Below are positions 47,636-59,581 of a stretch of 64,000 bases of DNA, one piece after another. The DNA is taken from NCBI GenBank assembly GCA_030447785.1, contig JAUJOF010000002.1, positions 177,383 to 241,382 on the forward strand, read 5' to 3'. Below the pieces are notes generated by a model. The model was not told where the DNA came from. It ran no database searches and saw nothing but the letters and a program-made list of their open reading frames with translations. The stretch comes from Solirubrobacteraceae bacterium (GTDB lineage: Bacteria; Actinomycetota; Thermoleophilia; Solirubrobacterales; Solirubrobacteraceae). The translations under genes were made by a program, and so were the position numbers. Each line of letters opens with the position of its first letter. The stretch's first letter is position 1.

Positions 47636-48940
47636 TCAGCCGCCGCCCAGCAGCGAGTCGGCGACGCGCTCGACGGTCCCGACCGTCTCGCTCACCAGCT
47701 GCTGGACCGGGCCGGGCGGGCCGGCGGGGGCGGGCGATGGCGAGGACGGCGGGCGGGGCGCTGCGCCGCCGGCCGTGCCGCCGCCAGCGGAGGGCGCTCC
47801 GCCGCCGCCCGAGGGTCCGCCGCCCGAGGGCGCTCCGCCGCCGCCCGAGGGCGCTCCGCCGCCCCCCGCGGGGCCGGCGCCCGAGGGCGCTCCCCCGCCC
47901 CCCGAGGGACCGCCTCCGGACGGACCGCGGTCGGAGGGCGCGTCGCCGCCCGAGGGCCCCCCACCGCCCGAGGGCGCGTCGCCACCGCCGGAGGGACCAC
48001 CGCCGGAGGGGCCGCCGCCCGAGGGCGCGTCGCCACGGCCGGAGGGGCCACCGCCCGATGGGGAATTCCCACCGCCGGGGGGGCCGCCGCCGGTGGAACC
48101 GCCATCGGAGCTGATCGCCGCCTTCGAGGCGTCGGCGACGAGCGCTCCGTCCAGCGCCGCACCGGAGGTCGGCGAACGCGGGTTCTCGCGGGAAGCGGCC
48201 AGCAATCCGAAGGAGCTCGTGTCGGGCCGGCCGGAGCCGTCGGCGGCAGGCGGAGGCAGCGCGGGGCCGATGCCCAGGGCGGTCGCGCCGTTCGTGACCG
48301 GGGGCGGCCCCCCTCCGGGCAGGAGGAAGATCAGCGCCCCGGCCAGGGCAGCCACCGCGACGCCTCCTCCGGTGAGCGGCTGCCAGACCGGCCGGCGCCG
48401 GCGCTCGCGCACCGGGGCGGCGGCGGGCTGGGCTTCGGGCTCGAACGTGACGGTGAGGGTCTCGGGCCCGGGTCCCGGTTCGAGGACGGGCTCGAGCTCC
48501 GGCGCCTCCTGGGGGTGGGACACCGTCGTCGGCTCGGGAGCGGGCAGCTTCTCGTGCGCCGTGGTCGGCGTCGGCGCGAGGACCTCGGTGATCTCCTCGG
48601 CGCGCAGACCGACCTCGTGCAGCACGAGGGCCGTGCGCGCATCGAGCTCCGCGGGCGACTCCGTGGCCGCGAACAGCTCGACCCGGTCGCCGGCGGCGTC
48701 GCGCACGAGGCGGTGCAGCCGTGCGCGGGTCAGGCTGGCGGGATCCGCGCGCAGGGCGTCGACGCGCGCGTGCTCCAGCGCCTCCCCAGCGTGCTCGACG
48801 TCCTGCACGACGGCCATCGCGGTGCGCTGCAGGTCCTCGCGATGAAGCTCCCACAGGGCGCTGAAGGCCTGTTGACCCTGCGGCGCGCCGGCTCCCGCGG
48901 GAGGGCCGTCGCAGCGTCGGGGTCGGGGGCGGAAGAGCAT
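47636..48940 (-). CDS. sigma-factor-like membrane protein with Gly/Ser/Pro repeat tail
   Basis: 434 residues in four parts. Residues about 25-130 look like a worn ECF sigma factor: a region-2-like helix block (LWELHREDLQRTAMAVVQDVE), then a region-4-like helix-turn-helix (RTALVLHEVGLRAEEITEVL). A Pro/Glu/Thr linker leads to a single membrane segment (GGGVAVAALAGALIFLLPGG, about 190). Beyond it about 150 residues of GGGPSGGG/DAPSGGG repeats lie on the outside, ending VERVADSLLGGG. The conserved DNA-contact residues of true sigmas are not evident. A tethered regulator or scaffold is possible. The repeats are codon-level slippage, not a CRISPR. Confidence 0.7.
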   Translation of the reverse strand: MLFRPRPRRCDGPPAGAGAPQGQQAFSALWELHREDLQRTAMAVVQDVEHAGEALEHARVDALRADPASLTRARLHRLVRDAAGDRVELFAATESPAELDARTALVLHEVGLRAEEITEVLAPTPTTAHEKLPAPEPTTVSHPQEAPELEPVLEPGPGPETLTVTFEPEAQPAAAPVRERRRRPVWQPLTGGGVAVAALAGALIFLLPGGGPPPVTNGATALGIGPALPPPAADGSGRPDTSSFGLLAASRENPRSPTSGAALDGALVADASKAAISSDGGSTGGGPPGGGNSPSGGGPSGRGDAPSGGGPSGGGPSGGGDAPSGGGGPSGGDAPSDRGPSGGGPSGGGGAPSGAGPAGGGGAPSGGGGAPSGGGPSGGGGAPSAGGGTAGGAAPRPPSSPSPAPAGPPGPVQQLVSETVGTVERVADSLLGGG

Positions 48941-48981
48941 CCCGGAGGCTTATAGCGGCTTTCGCCTGGTCCGTCGAGTCC

Positions 48982-50817
48982 CTACCGCCCGCAGCGCGGC
49001 AGCGAGCGGCCCAGGACGACCCGCGGGGGGTTCCCGCCACGCAGGTAGACGACCGCGCGCAGGCGTCTCGCGCCCGTCCGCTCGAGCGCCCGGCGGGGCG
49101 CCACGCGCCGCCACGGTGCGGCCGTGTCGCGGCGCACGAGGCGCTTGTCGAACTTGAAGCTGACGTCACGCACGGCGTCCACGTCCTCGCCCACCACGTT
49201 CATGCGCAGTCGCCCGTCACCGACGCAGCGCCGCGTCAGGCGCAGGTCGAGGTCGTGGCCGGACGGGGCGATCGCACGGGCCGGGTCGACGATCGGCAGC
49301 TCCACCTCCGCGCGCTCCACGGTCACGGCGCCCGCCGCGGTCTGGGGGTAGTAGACCGTGGTCGAGGGCACCAGCTGGAGGCGGTAGCGGTCACCGGGGG
49401 TGGCGTGCGCGGCGATCGGCTCGAGGGGCACCTCGAGCTCGCGCCGTTGCCCGTCCAGCGTGACCGGGATGGGCGTGACCTGGTTGCCCACCACGACGTC
49501 GCGCTGCTCGTCGACGAGTTGGGCGTAGATCTGCTGGCCGGTGGCCGGCATGACGTCGCCACGGTAGGTCAGACGCAGCGTGGGTGCGCCCAGCAGCTCG
49601 ACCTCCTCCGCCGCGGGCTCGATCGGAATGTCCAGCGCACCGGCCTGCACGGGCGTGGCGAGGATGAGCACGCCGGAGTTGCCCGCCGGGGTGAGAGCCA
49701 GCGTACCCGCTCCACTTCCGCGCAGCGCGCCGCTGCGCGGGATCGGGAAGTTGGCCGCGGTGCGCCACCGCGCGTCGTCGGCCAGCCACTCGAAGCGCGG
49801 ACCGACGTCGGCCGAGCGGTCGTCGCGCAACCAGCGGTCCAGCCAGGCGATCACCCGTCGCTCGACGCGCTGGGGCTCACCCGTGCCAGTCCGGCAGGCG
49901 CCGTGGCCGCCGCAGAACCACATCATGCGCAATGGCACGTCGGTCTCACGGTCCAGGGCGGCGAAGTTGTCGGCGGCCTCCTGCAGGGTGAACAGCGTGT
50001 CCGCGGTGCCCTGCACGATCAGCGTGGGCGCCTCGATCCGGGCCAGCAGCGCGGCGGGACCCCGGGCGGCGAAGTAGCGCTCGTCCTCCAGGCGCACCGT
50101 GCCGGTCGAGATGCCCTCGACGCAGGTACGCGTCACCTGCTCATCCACGGTCCCGGTCTGCAGGCCGGCGGGAGAGACGAGCCCGGGGACGAGGCCGTTG
50201 ACCTGCCCCAGCCCGCACAGCGCAGCGCCCCAGCCCGCCTTGAGGTCGCCCGCCTTGAACAGGCTGGTCACCAGGGAGTTCCAGGCGATGGTCGGCGCGA
50301 TCGCGTCGACACGGGGATCGATGGCCGCGGTGACGAACTGGATGCCACCGCCATAGGAGGCGCCCGACATGCCGAGCACCGGGTCACCGGGCGCGTCGAG
50401 GGCCACCTCGTCCCGGGTGGCGAGGCGATCGATGACCGCCATGACATCGCGCGCTTCGAAGTCGGGCGAGTCGATCTGCGCCGCTCCGCCCGAGCCGCCG
50501 AAGCCGCGCGGGTCGTAGGTGACGACGTTGTAGCCCGCGCGGCGCAGCGCAGCCAGCCCCACCCCGCCGGTGAGGTTGCTGGACTTCGACTGGGGATCGG
50601 TCTCGCCCGGGCTGGAGAAGCCCGGTCCGACGAACACGCTCGGTGCGCGCTCTCCCCCCTGCAGGCCCTCGGCGGCGAAGAAGTTGAAGACGATCGGCGT
50701 GCCGTCGAAGGAGCGCACGACGCCCTGCTCGGCCGACGCGGCCGGCGCGACGACCAGGCACGCGCACGCGGCTGCCAGCGCCGCCCGTGCTCCACGAGTG
50801 AACGGCCTCGTCCCCAC
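48982..50817 (-). CDS. secreted CocE/NonD-family alpha/beta hydrolase
   Basis: About 611 residues. A signal peptide (LAAACACLVVAPAASA) is followed by an alpha/beta hydrolase domain: FVGPGFSSPGETD, YDPRGFGGSGG (oxyanion region), nucleophile Ser in GMSGASYGGG (about residue 150), Asp in VQGTADTLF and His in CGGHGAC (about 300). A C-terminal beta-sandwich of the X-Pro dipeptidyl-peptidase C type follows, ending with a basic Arg-rich stretch. Substrates in this family are esters or Pro-peptides; none can be assigned. GTG at 50817 is the best start; divergent from treZ. First of three minus-strand genes that interrupt the glucan cluster. Confidence 0.82.
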   Translation of the reverse strand: MGTRPFTRGARAALAAACACLVVAPAASAEQGVVRSFDGTPIVFNFFAAEGLQGGERAPSVFVGPGFSSPGETDPQSKSSNLTGGVGLAALRRAGYNVVTYDPRGFGGSGGAAQIDSPDFEARDVMAVIDRLATRDEVALDAPGDPVLGMSGASYGGGIQFVTAAIDPRVDAIAPTIAWNSLVTSLFKAGDLKAGWGAALCGLGQVNGLVPGLVSPAGLQTGTVDEQVTRTCVEGISTGTVRLEDERYFAARGPAALLARIEAPTLIVQGTADTLFTLQEAADNFAALDRETDVPLRMMWFCGGHGACRTGTGEPQRVERRVIAWLDRWLRDDRSADVGPRFEWLADDARWRTAANFPIPRSGALRGSGAGTLALTPAGNSGVLILATPVQAGALDIPIEPAAEEVELLGAPTLRLTYRGDVMPATGQQIYAQLVDEQRDVVVGNQVTPIPVTLDGQRRELEVPLEPIAAHATPGDRYRLQLVPSTTVYYPQTAAGAVTVERAEVELPIVDPARAIAPSGHDLDLRLTRRCVGDGRLRMNVVGEDVDAVRDVSFKFDKRLVRRDTAAPWRRVAPRRALERTGARRLRAVVYLRGGNPPRVVLGRSLPRCGR

Positions 50818-50881
50818 GACCGTCTGAGAGTAGCGCCCGCGCCGCGGGACGTGCAGGCGCCGCGTGGGTAGCGTGCGCGGG

Positions 50882-52587
50882 ATGTCCGACGCCACCCTTC
50901 CCTGGGAGCGGCCCCTGGGCGCCACGCCGTTGGGCGACGGGCATACGCGCTTTCGCGTCTGGGCGCCCCACCCCGGCGAGGTCGCGCTGCGCGTCGAGGG
51001 CGTCGACCACGAGCTGCGCGACGAGGGCCACGGCGTGCTGGTCGCCGACGTGGAGGCGGGCCACGGCGACGACTATGCCTACGTGCTCGACGGGCATGCG
51101 CTGCCCGACCCGTGCACCCGCCATCAGCCCAACGGCCTGCGCGGTCCCTCGCGCGTGGTCGACCCCGCGCGCCTGGCGTGGACCGACCAGAGATGGCGCG
51201 GCGTCCCCCTGGCCGAGCTCGTGCTCTACGAGCTGCACGTGGGCACCTTCTCGGCGGAGGGGACCTTCGAAGGCGCCATCCCCCACCTGGCCGCCCTGCG
51301 CGAGCTGGGCGTGACCGCCATCGAGCTCATGCCCGTGGCCGCGATGCCCGGCGCGCGCGGGTGGGGCTACGACGGCGTCTACCACTGGGCGGTGCACGAG
51401 CCCTACGGCGGCCCGGAAGGACTGGCGCGCCTGGTCGACGCCGCCCACGCCGAGGGCCTGGCGGTGTTCCTCGACGTGGTCTACAACCACGTGGGCGCGT
51501 CGGGCGACCAGGCGCTGACCGCCTTCGGTCCCTACTTCACCGGCGCCTACACCACCCCCTGGGGTGAGGCGATCAACTTCGACGACGCGGGCTGCGAGCC
51601 CGTGCGCGAGTGGGTCCTGCAGGGAGCGACGGGCCTCGTGCGCGACCTGCACCTCGACGGCCTGCGCCTGGACGCCATACACGCCGTCTACGACTCCGGC
51701 GCCCGTCCGCTGCTCGAGGCGCTGGGCGCCCGCGTGCGCCGCGCGGTCCCCCACGCGCTGATCATCGCCGAGTCGGGGCTCAACGACCCCAAGGTGGTGC
51801 GACCCCCCGAGATCGGCGGCCTGGGCCTCGACGCCCAGTGGGCCGACGACTTCCACCACGCACTGCGCACCCTGGTCACCGACGAGCGCGAGGGCTACTA
51901 CGCCGAGTTCGGCCACGTGGGCGACCTGGCCAAGGCGCTGGGGCGGCCCTTCGTGCACGACGGTACGTTCTCGACCTTTCGCGACCGGCGCTTCGGCGCC
52001 CCGGCCGCCGACCGCCCCGTCGAGCAGTTCGTGGTCTTCTGCCAGAACCACGACCAGGTGGGCAACCGCGCCTTCGGCGACCGCCTGCCGCCCCGGGCGC
52101 ACCCGCTGGCGGCCTTCGCCACGCTGCTCAGCCCGTTCGTGGCGATGCTGTTCATGGGCGAGGAGTACGGGGAGCCCAATCCCTTCCTGTTCTTCGCCGA
52201 CCACATCGACGAGGAGATCGTCGTGGCCACCCGCGAGGGGCGCCGGCGCGAGTTCGCCGCCTTCGCGGCCTTCGCCGGCGAGGAGATCCCCGACCCCATG
52301 GCCCCCGAGACCTTCGAGCGCTCCAAGCTCTCGCGCACCGAGCAGCCCGGGCTGCGCGACCTCTACCGTCGCCTGCTGGGCGCCCGGCGTGCCCTGGCCG
52401 GCCAGGAGGTCGACGAGGTCGCCTTCGACGAGCGTGCCCGCTGGCTGCGCGCGCGGCGCGGCGCCCACCGCCTGGTCATGAACTTCGCCGACGCGCCGCT
52501 GCACCTGGCCGACGAGGGCGAGCTGGTGCTGGCCACCCACCTGATCGAGGACGGCGCCCTGCCGCCCCTGGGAGGAGCGTTGCTGCG

Positions 52588-52591
<4 letters not shown>
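50882..52591 (+). CDS. treZ: malto-oligosyltrehalose trehalohydrolase (TreZ)
   Basis: GH13 enzyme that releases trehalose from the ends made by TreY. 569 residues. N-terminal sugar-binding domain RFRVWAPHPGEVALRVEG, then LYELHVGTFSAEGTFEGAI, WGYDGVYHWAVHEPYGG; nucleophile Asp in GLRLDAIHAVYD (about residue 265), Glu in IIAESGLND (about 297), Asp in CQNHDQVGNR (about 392) and MLFMGEEYGEPNPF. Start at the ATG 50882 (MSDATLPWERPLG). First of treZ-treX-treY, each overlapping the next by four bases. Confidence 0.95.
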
Positions 52592-54710
<2,119 letters not shown>

Positions 54711-54714
<4 letters not shown>

Positions 54715-56717
54715 CGGCCTTTCGCGCCACCTACCGCCTGCAGCTCGGCCCGGGGCTGGACTTCGAGGCGGTGCGCGCGCTGGTGCCCTACCTGCGCGAC
54801 CTGGGGATCAGCCACGTGTACCTCTCCCCGGTGTTCGCCGCGCGCGAGGGCTCCACGCACGGCTACGACGTGGTGGACCCGCGGCGCATCAACCACGACC
54901 TGGGTGGCGAGGACGGGTTGCGCGCGCTGGCCGGCGCGGGGCTGGGCGTGGTCCTGGACATCGTCCCCAACCACATGGCCACTGACGACGCCAATCCCTT
55001 CTGGGCCGACGAGAGCCTGCGCGCGCGCTTCTTCGACGTCGATCCGGCGACCAGAAGGCATCGGCGCTTCTTCGACATCGACCACCTGGCGGGCGTGCGC
55101 CAGGAGGACGAGGAGGTCTTCGCGGCCACGCACGAGCTCGTGCTGGGCCTGCTGCGCGAAGGGGTCGTGGACGGGGTGCGCGTCGACCATCCCGACGGGC
55201 TGGCCGACCCGGCCGGCTACCTGACCCGCCTGGCCGAGGGAGGCGCGCAGCACGTGTGGGTCGAGAAGATCCTGCACCCCGGCGAGCCGCTGCGCGACTG
55301 GCCCGTGGAGGGCACCACCGGCTACGAGTTCGCCAACGACGTGCAGGGCCTGTTCGTCGACCCGGCCGGCGAGGCGCCGCTGAGCGCCTTCCACCGCGAG
55401 CTGACCGGCGAGACGCGGACGTTCGCCGAGGTGGCCTTCGAGGCCAAGCTCGAGCAGGCCCGCGGCACCTTCGCGCCCGAGGTCGAGCGCCTGCGCCGTG
55501 AGGGCGACGTGCCCGAGGAGGTCGACCTGCCTCGTGCGCTGGCCTCCCTGGACGTCTACCGCACCTACGTGTGGCCGCCGCGCCACGAGACGACCGAGGC
55601 CGACCGCGAGGTGCTCACGGGCCTCGACGTGTCGCTGCTGACGCGCGAGGCCTTCATCACCCGCTTCCAGCAGACCACGCCGCCGGTCATGGCCAAGGGC
55701 GTCGAGGACACTGCCTTCTATCGCTACACGCGGCTGCTGGCCCTCAACGAGGTGGGCGGCGACCCGGGGCGCTTCGGGATCTCCGTGACCACCTTCCACG
55801 CCGCCAACGCCGAGCGGGCCCAGCGCTTTCCTCGCGCCCTGCTGGTCACCCAGACTCACGACACCAAGCGCTCGGGCGACACCCGCGCGCGCATCGGCGC
55901 GCTGAGCGCGATGGCCGAGGACTGGATCGCCGCGGTGCGCCGCTGGCGGGAGATCGTGGCGCCCCTGCGCGCGTCACCGAACGCGCCGACACCCGACGAG
56001 GAGTACCTGCTGTTCCAGACGCTGGTGGGCACGTGGCCCATCACCCGCGAGCGCCTGGAGGGCTACCTGGAGAAGGCCATGCGCGAGGCCAAGGTCGACT
56101 CGAACTGGATCGAGCCCGACCTCGAGCACGAGCAGGCGGTCAAGGACTTCGCCGCCCGGGTGATCGACCACGGACCGTTCCTCTTCGAGTTCGAGGGGTT
56201 CGCCGCGCGGGTGGCCGAGGCGGGCGAGCGCTCGGCCCTGGGCCAGCTGCTACTCAAGCTCACCGTGCCCGGCGTAGCCGACGTCTACCAGGGCGACGAG
56301 CTGTGGGCGCTCGCCCTGGTCGATCCCGACAACCGCCGCGAGGTGGACTGGCAGCTCCGCCGCGAGCGGCTGGACGAGCTGCGCGCCGGCGCCCAGCCCA
56401 CCCGCGAGACGCGCAAGCTGTGGACGATCTGGCGCGCGCTGGACCTGCGCGCGCGGCGAACGGAGTCCTTCGACGGGGGCGGCTACGAGCCCGTTGCAGC
56501 CGGCGAGGAGGTGTGCGCGTTCCTGCGCGGCGAGGACGTGATTGTGGCCGTAGCCGTGCGCGACCACGCGGTGGGCGGCGCCTGGGAGCTGCCGGCGGCC
56601 AGCGCGGGACGCTGGCGCGACGCGCTCACCGGCGCCGAGCACGAGCTGCCCGACCGCGCCACGCTGGCGGGCATCCTGGGCCCCGACGGGATGGCGCTGC
56701 TCGAGCGCGTGGGCTGA
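54711..56717 (+). CDS. treY: malto-oligosyltrehalose synthase (TreY)
   Basis: GH13 enzyme turning the reducing end of malto-oligosaccharide into a trehalosyl unit. 668 residues. TYRLQLGPGLDFEAVRALVPYL at the N-terminus; SRF-like STHGYDVVDPRRINHDLGG; nucleophile Asp in GVRVDHPDGLADP (about residue 160), Glu in VWVEKILHPGE (about 185); later AKGVEDTAFYRY and TQTHDTKRSGDTRARI (about 382). ATG overlaps the glgX stop (ATGA). Last gene of the treZ-treX-treY operon; a small hairpin follows before murB. Confidence 0.95.
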
Positions 56718-56726
56718 GCAGGCGCA

Positions 56727-56744
56727 GGTCGCGACGCGGCGACC
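56727..56744. terminator. possible bidirectional hairpin between treY and murB
   Basis: GGTCGC / GCGACC stem with a 6-base loop in the convergent gap. No U-run. Its CAGGTCGCGA start resembles the tail of the dispersed repeat family, but the rest does not match. Confidence 0.4.
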
Positions 56745-56765
56745 GGAGCCGCCGGAGCCTTCTCG

Positions 56766-57782
56766 TCACCACTCGTGGCCCACGAGCACCGGCTCGGGGC
56801 GCAGGTCGACCCCGAAGGCGGCGTGGACGCCGGCGGCGATGTCGCGCGCGAGGGCGACGAGGTCCGTGGTGGTGCCCGCGCCGCGGTTGGTCAGCGCGAG
56901 GGTGTGCTTGGAGGAGATCGCGATGGTCAGCGGGTCGCCGTGGCCGCGGGCGAAGCCGGCGCGCTCGATCAGCCAGGCCGCGGAGGTCTTGACTGTCCCG
57001 TCGGGCTGGTCGAAGCGCGGCACGTCGTCGCCCGCGCGCTCGCGCAGGCGCGCGAACTGCTCGCGGGTGAGCACCGGATTGGTGAAGAACGAGCCCGCCG
57101 ACACCGAGTCGGGGTCGCCGTCGTCGATGACCATGCCCTTGCCCCGGCGCAGGGCGAGCACCGCCTTGCGCACGTCGGCCAGCGGCGGGTTGTCGCCCAC
57201 CTCCACGCCCAGCGCGCGCGCGAGCTCGGGGTAGCGGACGGGGCGGCTGGACGACGAGGGCTCGAGCACGAAGGTCACCGACAGCACGATCCAGCGCCCG
57301 GGCGCGCGCTTGAAGACGCTGGTGCGATACCCGAAGCCGCAGCCCTCGGGAGGCAGGTCCTCGACGGCGCCGCGCTCGCGGTCGAGGACACGCACCGAGG
57401 CGATGGTCTCTGAGACCTCCTGGCCGTAGGCGCCCACGTTCTGGATCGGCGTGGCCCCGGTGGAGCCGGGGATGCCCGACAGGCACTCCACGCCCGCGAG
57501 CCCCTCGGCGACGCAGCGGGCCACGAAGGCGTCCCACGGCTCGCCCGCCTGGACGCTACGCCGGGCGCCGTCGCCCTCAACGCCCCGGGTGGCGATCAGG
57601 AGCACCGTGCCCGGCCAGCCCTCGTCGGCGATCACCACGTTGCTGCCGCCGGCCAGGACGAGCAGCGGAGCGGGCGCGTGGCGCACGGCGTCCACGATCT
57701 GCTCCTCGGTGGTCGCCTCCACCAGCCGGGCGGCGGGGCCGCCGAGGCGAAGGGTGGTCAGCTCGGCCAGCGGGCGGGCCAT
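56766..57782 (-). CDS. murB: UDP-N-acetylmuramate dehydrogenase
   Basis: FAD enzyme that reduces UDP-GlcNAc-enolpyruvate to UDP-MurNAc. 338 residues, type I length. LVLAGGSNVVIADEGW (about residue 38) binds FAD; GIPGSTGATPIQNVGAYGQE (about 100), FGYRTSVFKRA (about 150) with active-site Tyr/Arg, and SAGSFFTNPVL (about 215) with the proton-donating Ser. ATG at 57782. In dcw clusters it usually adjoins murC and ftsQ; here a glycosyltransferase and a hexapeptide protein intervene, and a large glucan block lies beyond it. Confidence 0.95.
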   Translation of the reverse strand: MARPLAELTTLRLGGPAARLVEATTEEQIVDAVRHAPAPLLVLAGGSNVVIADEGWPGTVLLIATRGVEGDGARRSVQAGEPWDAFVARCVAEGLAGVECLSGIPGSTGATPIQNVGAYGQEVSETIASVRVLDRERGAVEDLPPEGCGFGYRTSVFKRAPGRWIVLSVTFVLEPSSSSRPVRYPELARALGVEVGDNPPLADVRKAVLALRRGKGMVIDDGDPDSVSAGSFFTNPVLTREQFARLRERAGDDVPRFDQPDGTVKTSAAWLIERAGFARGHGDPLTIAISSKHTLALTNRGAGTTTDLVALARDIAAGVHAAFGVDLRPEPVLVGHEW

Positions 57783-57809
57783 CGACGCGGCAGGTTAGGG
57801 TGCGCGTCC

Positions 57810-58997
57810 TTGGCCGAGCGGATCCTCATCGTCACGTGGGAGTATCCGCCGATCGTGGAGGGCGGGCTGGCCCGCCACGTGCGCAAGCTCGCCGAGCAGC
57901 TGACGGCCCAGGGCACCGAGGTGCACGTGCTCACGCGGGGCGGTCGCTCCACCCAGGAGCTCGAGGACCGCCACGGGGTCACCGTCCACCGGGTGGCCGA
58001 GCCCGCCTGGCCCAAGGACGACCTGCCGCGCTTCGTCGCCTGGGTGCGCCGCCTCAACGACGACCTGCTGGCCCGCGGCAGCGAGCTGGCCGCCCGCCTG
58101 GGCTTGGACGTGGTGCACGGCCACGACTGGCTGGTGGCCGTCGCGGCCAAGCGCCTGGCCGACCGCCTGCGCTGCCCGTTCGTGGCCACCGTTCACGCCA
58201 CCGAGCACGGACGCCGCCAGGGCTGGGTGCACGAGCCCCCGATGTCGGAGATCAACCGCACCGAGCGCTGGATGGTCCAGGCCGCCGACCAGGTCATCGC
58301 CTGCTCGCACTACATGCGCGGCCACGTGGCCGACGTGTTCGGGCTGAGCGAGGAGCGGGTGGTGGTGATTCCCAACGGCGTCGATCCGGCCGACCTGCAG
58401 CCTCGGGGCGATCTGCGCGCCCTGCGCCGGCGCTTCGCCGCCGACGACGAGCACCTCGTGCTCCTCGTCGGGCGGCTGGTCTACGAGAAGGGCTTCCAGC
58501 ATGCGCTGGAGGCGCTGCCCGGGGTGATCGAGCGCGTCGGGGGGGTGCGCTTCCTGGTCGCCGGCTCGGGGCCCCACCGCGCCGAGCTCGAGCGCCAGGG
58601 CGCCGCCCTGGGACTCATGGAGCACGGCGCCTTCCTGGGCTGGATCGGGGACGACTGGCTGAGCTCGCTGTATCGCATCGCCGACCTGTGCGTGGTGCCC
58701 TCGATCTACGAGCCGTTTGGGCTGGTAGCCCTGGAGGCGATGGCCTCGGGCTGCCCGTGCCTGGTGGCCGACACGGGCGGCCTGCGCGAGGTCGTTCCCG
58801 ACGAGACCGTCGGCCTGCGCTTCCGCTCGCGCGACGCGGTCGCGCTGGGCTCGGGCATCGAGCGGGTCCTCACCGACGACGCGCTGCGCACGCGCCTGGT
58901 TGCCGAGGCCGGCGAGCACGTCCTGCGCTTCGACTGGGCCGACGTGGCCCGGCGCACGGGGAAGGTCTACGCCGATCTACTCGCCGCGGCGGTCTGA
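57810..58997 (+). CDS. GT4 glycosyltransferase, glycogen-synthase-like
   Basis: 395 residues in a GT-B fold. LAERILIVTWEYPPIVEGGLARHV is the opening (given here in two parts: ILIVTWEYPP and VEGGLARHV), then VVHGHDWLVAVAAKRLAD, the EX7E region PFGLVALEAMASGCPCLVAD and AGSGPHRAELERQ. The start TTG at 57810 is the best placed; the first 40 bases have few alternatives. Close to actinobacterial/archaeal-type GlgA and GlgM, which make glucan or maltose-1-phosphate from ADP/UDP-glucose. Given glgE nearby, GlgM (maltose-1-phosphate synthase) is a candidate role. Divergent from murB. Confidence 0.85.
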   Translation: MAERILIVTWEYPPIVEGGLARHVRKLAEQLTAQGTEVHVLTRGGRSTQELEDRHGVTVHRVAEPAWPKDDLPRFVAWVRRLNDDLLARGSELAARLGLDVVHGHDWLVAVAAKRLADRLRCPFVATVHATEHGRRQGWVHEPPMSEINRTERWMVQAADQVIACSHYMRGHVADVFGLSEERVVVIPNGVDPADLQPRGDLRALRRRFAADDEHLVLLVGRLVYEKGFQHALEALPGVIERVGGVRFLVAGSGPHRAELERQGAALGLMEHGAFLGWIGDDWLSSLYRIADLCVVPSIYEPFGLVALEAMASGCPCLVADTGGLREVVPDETVGLRFRSRDAVALGSGIERVLTDDALRTRLVAEAGEHVLRFDWADVARRTGKVYADLLAAAV

Positions 58998-59461
58998 GGC
59001 CCGGGCCGCGGGGCGCTGCTGGCGACCTCGCGCGCGCCGACCTCCGCGCCCGCCGCGATCGTCACGCCCGGCTCGACGGCGGCGCCCTCGCGCAGCCGGG
59101 CGCCGGGACCGAGCGTCACCGCGGCGATGTGCGCCGCCCGGCGCGCGGCGGGAGCGTCGGGATCGACGTGCGCCGGGAGGCTGGTGAGCAGAGCGGCGCC
59201 GTCGTGAAGGACGCAGCGCGCGCCGACGGTCACGTCTGCCCCGGCGAGGATGCGCACGTTGTCGCCCAGCCACGCGTGGGGGCCGATGCGCACGTGGCCG
59301 GCAACCGCCTCGATGGTCAGCCGCTCGCCGATGCGGGTGCCCTCGGCGAGGGTCACGCGGGCACCCGGGGCGACGCGCACCCGTGCACGGCGGCCGATCT
59401 CGACGCCGCAACCGACGGTCAGCCGGCCGCGGGCCCGGATCCGCAGGAGCTTCGGACGCAT
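58967..59461 (-). CDS. left-handed beta-helix (hexapeptide repeat) acyltransferase-like protein
   Basis: 164 residues of hexapeptide-repeat pattern: IGRRARVRVAPGARVTLAEG, IGERLTI, VRIGPHAWLGDNVRILAG, VTVGARCVLHDG, VTLGPGARLREG and VTIAAGAEVGA. These proteins usually form trimers and transfer acetyl or other acyl groups to sugars. There is a single His (about residue 64) that could be catalytic, but no acceptor can be named. The 3' end overlaps the GT4 gene on the other strand by 31 bases. Upstream is ftsQ, 120 bases away. Confidence 0.75.
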   Translation of the reverse strand: MRPKLLRIRARGRLTVGCGVEIGRRARVRVAPGARVTLAEGTRIGERLTIEAVAGHVRIGPHAWLGDNVRILAGADVTVGARCVLHDGAALLTSLPAHVDPDAPAARRAAHIAAVTLGPGARLREGAAVEPGVTIAAGAEVGAREVASSAPRPGPQTAAASRSA

Positions 59462-59581
59462 CCCGCGATCCTAGGCCGCGGGCGGCTGGGCCGACTCGAG
59501 GACGCATACGGTGCCCAACCCGCCCACTGGCCCCCAGACGCTCGGTCGCGCTGTGCACGAGGGCGGGCGACGGCGGCGCCC

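Noticed and set aside
47780-48110. Repeated units resembling a CRISPR or minisatellite array
   Set aside because: It is in-frame Gly/Ser/Pro/Asp codon repetition of the sigma-like membrane protein; units vary in length and have no spacers.
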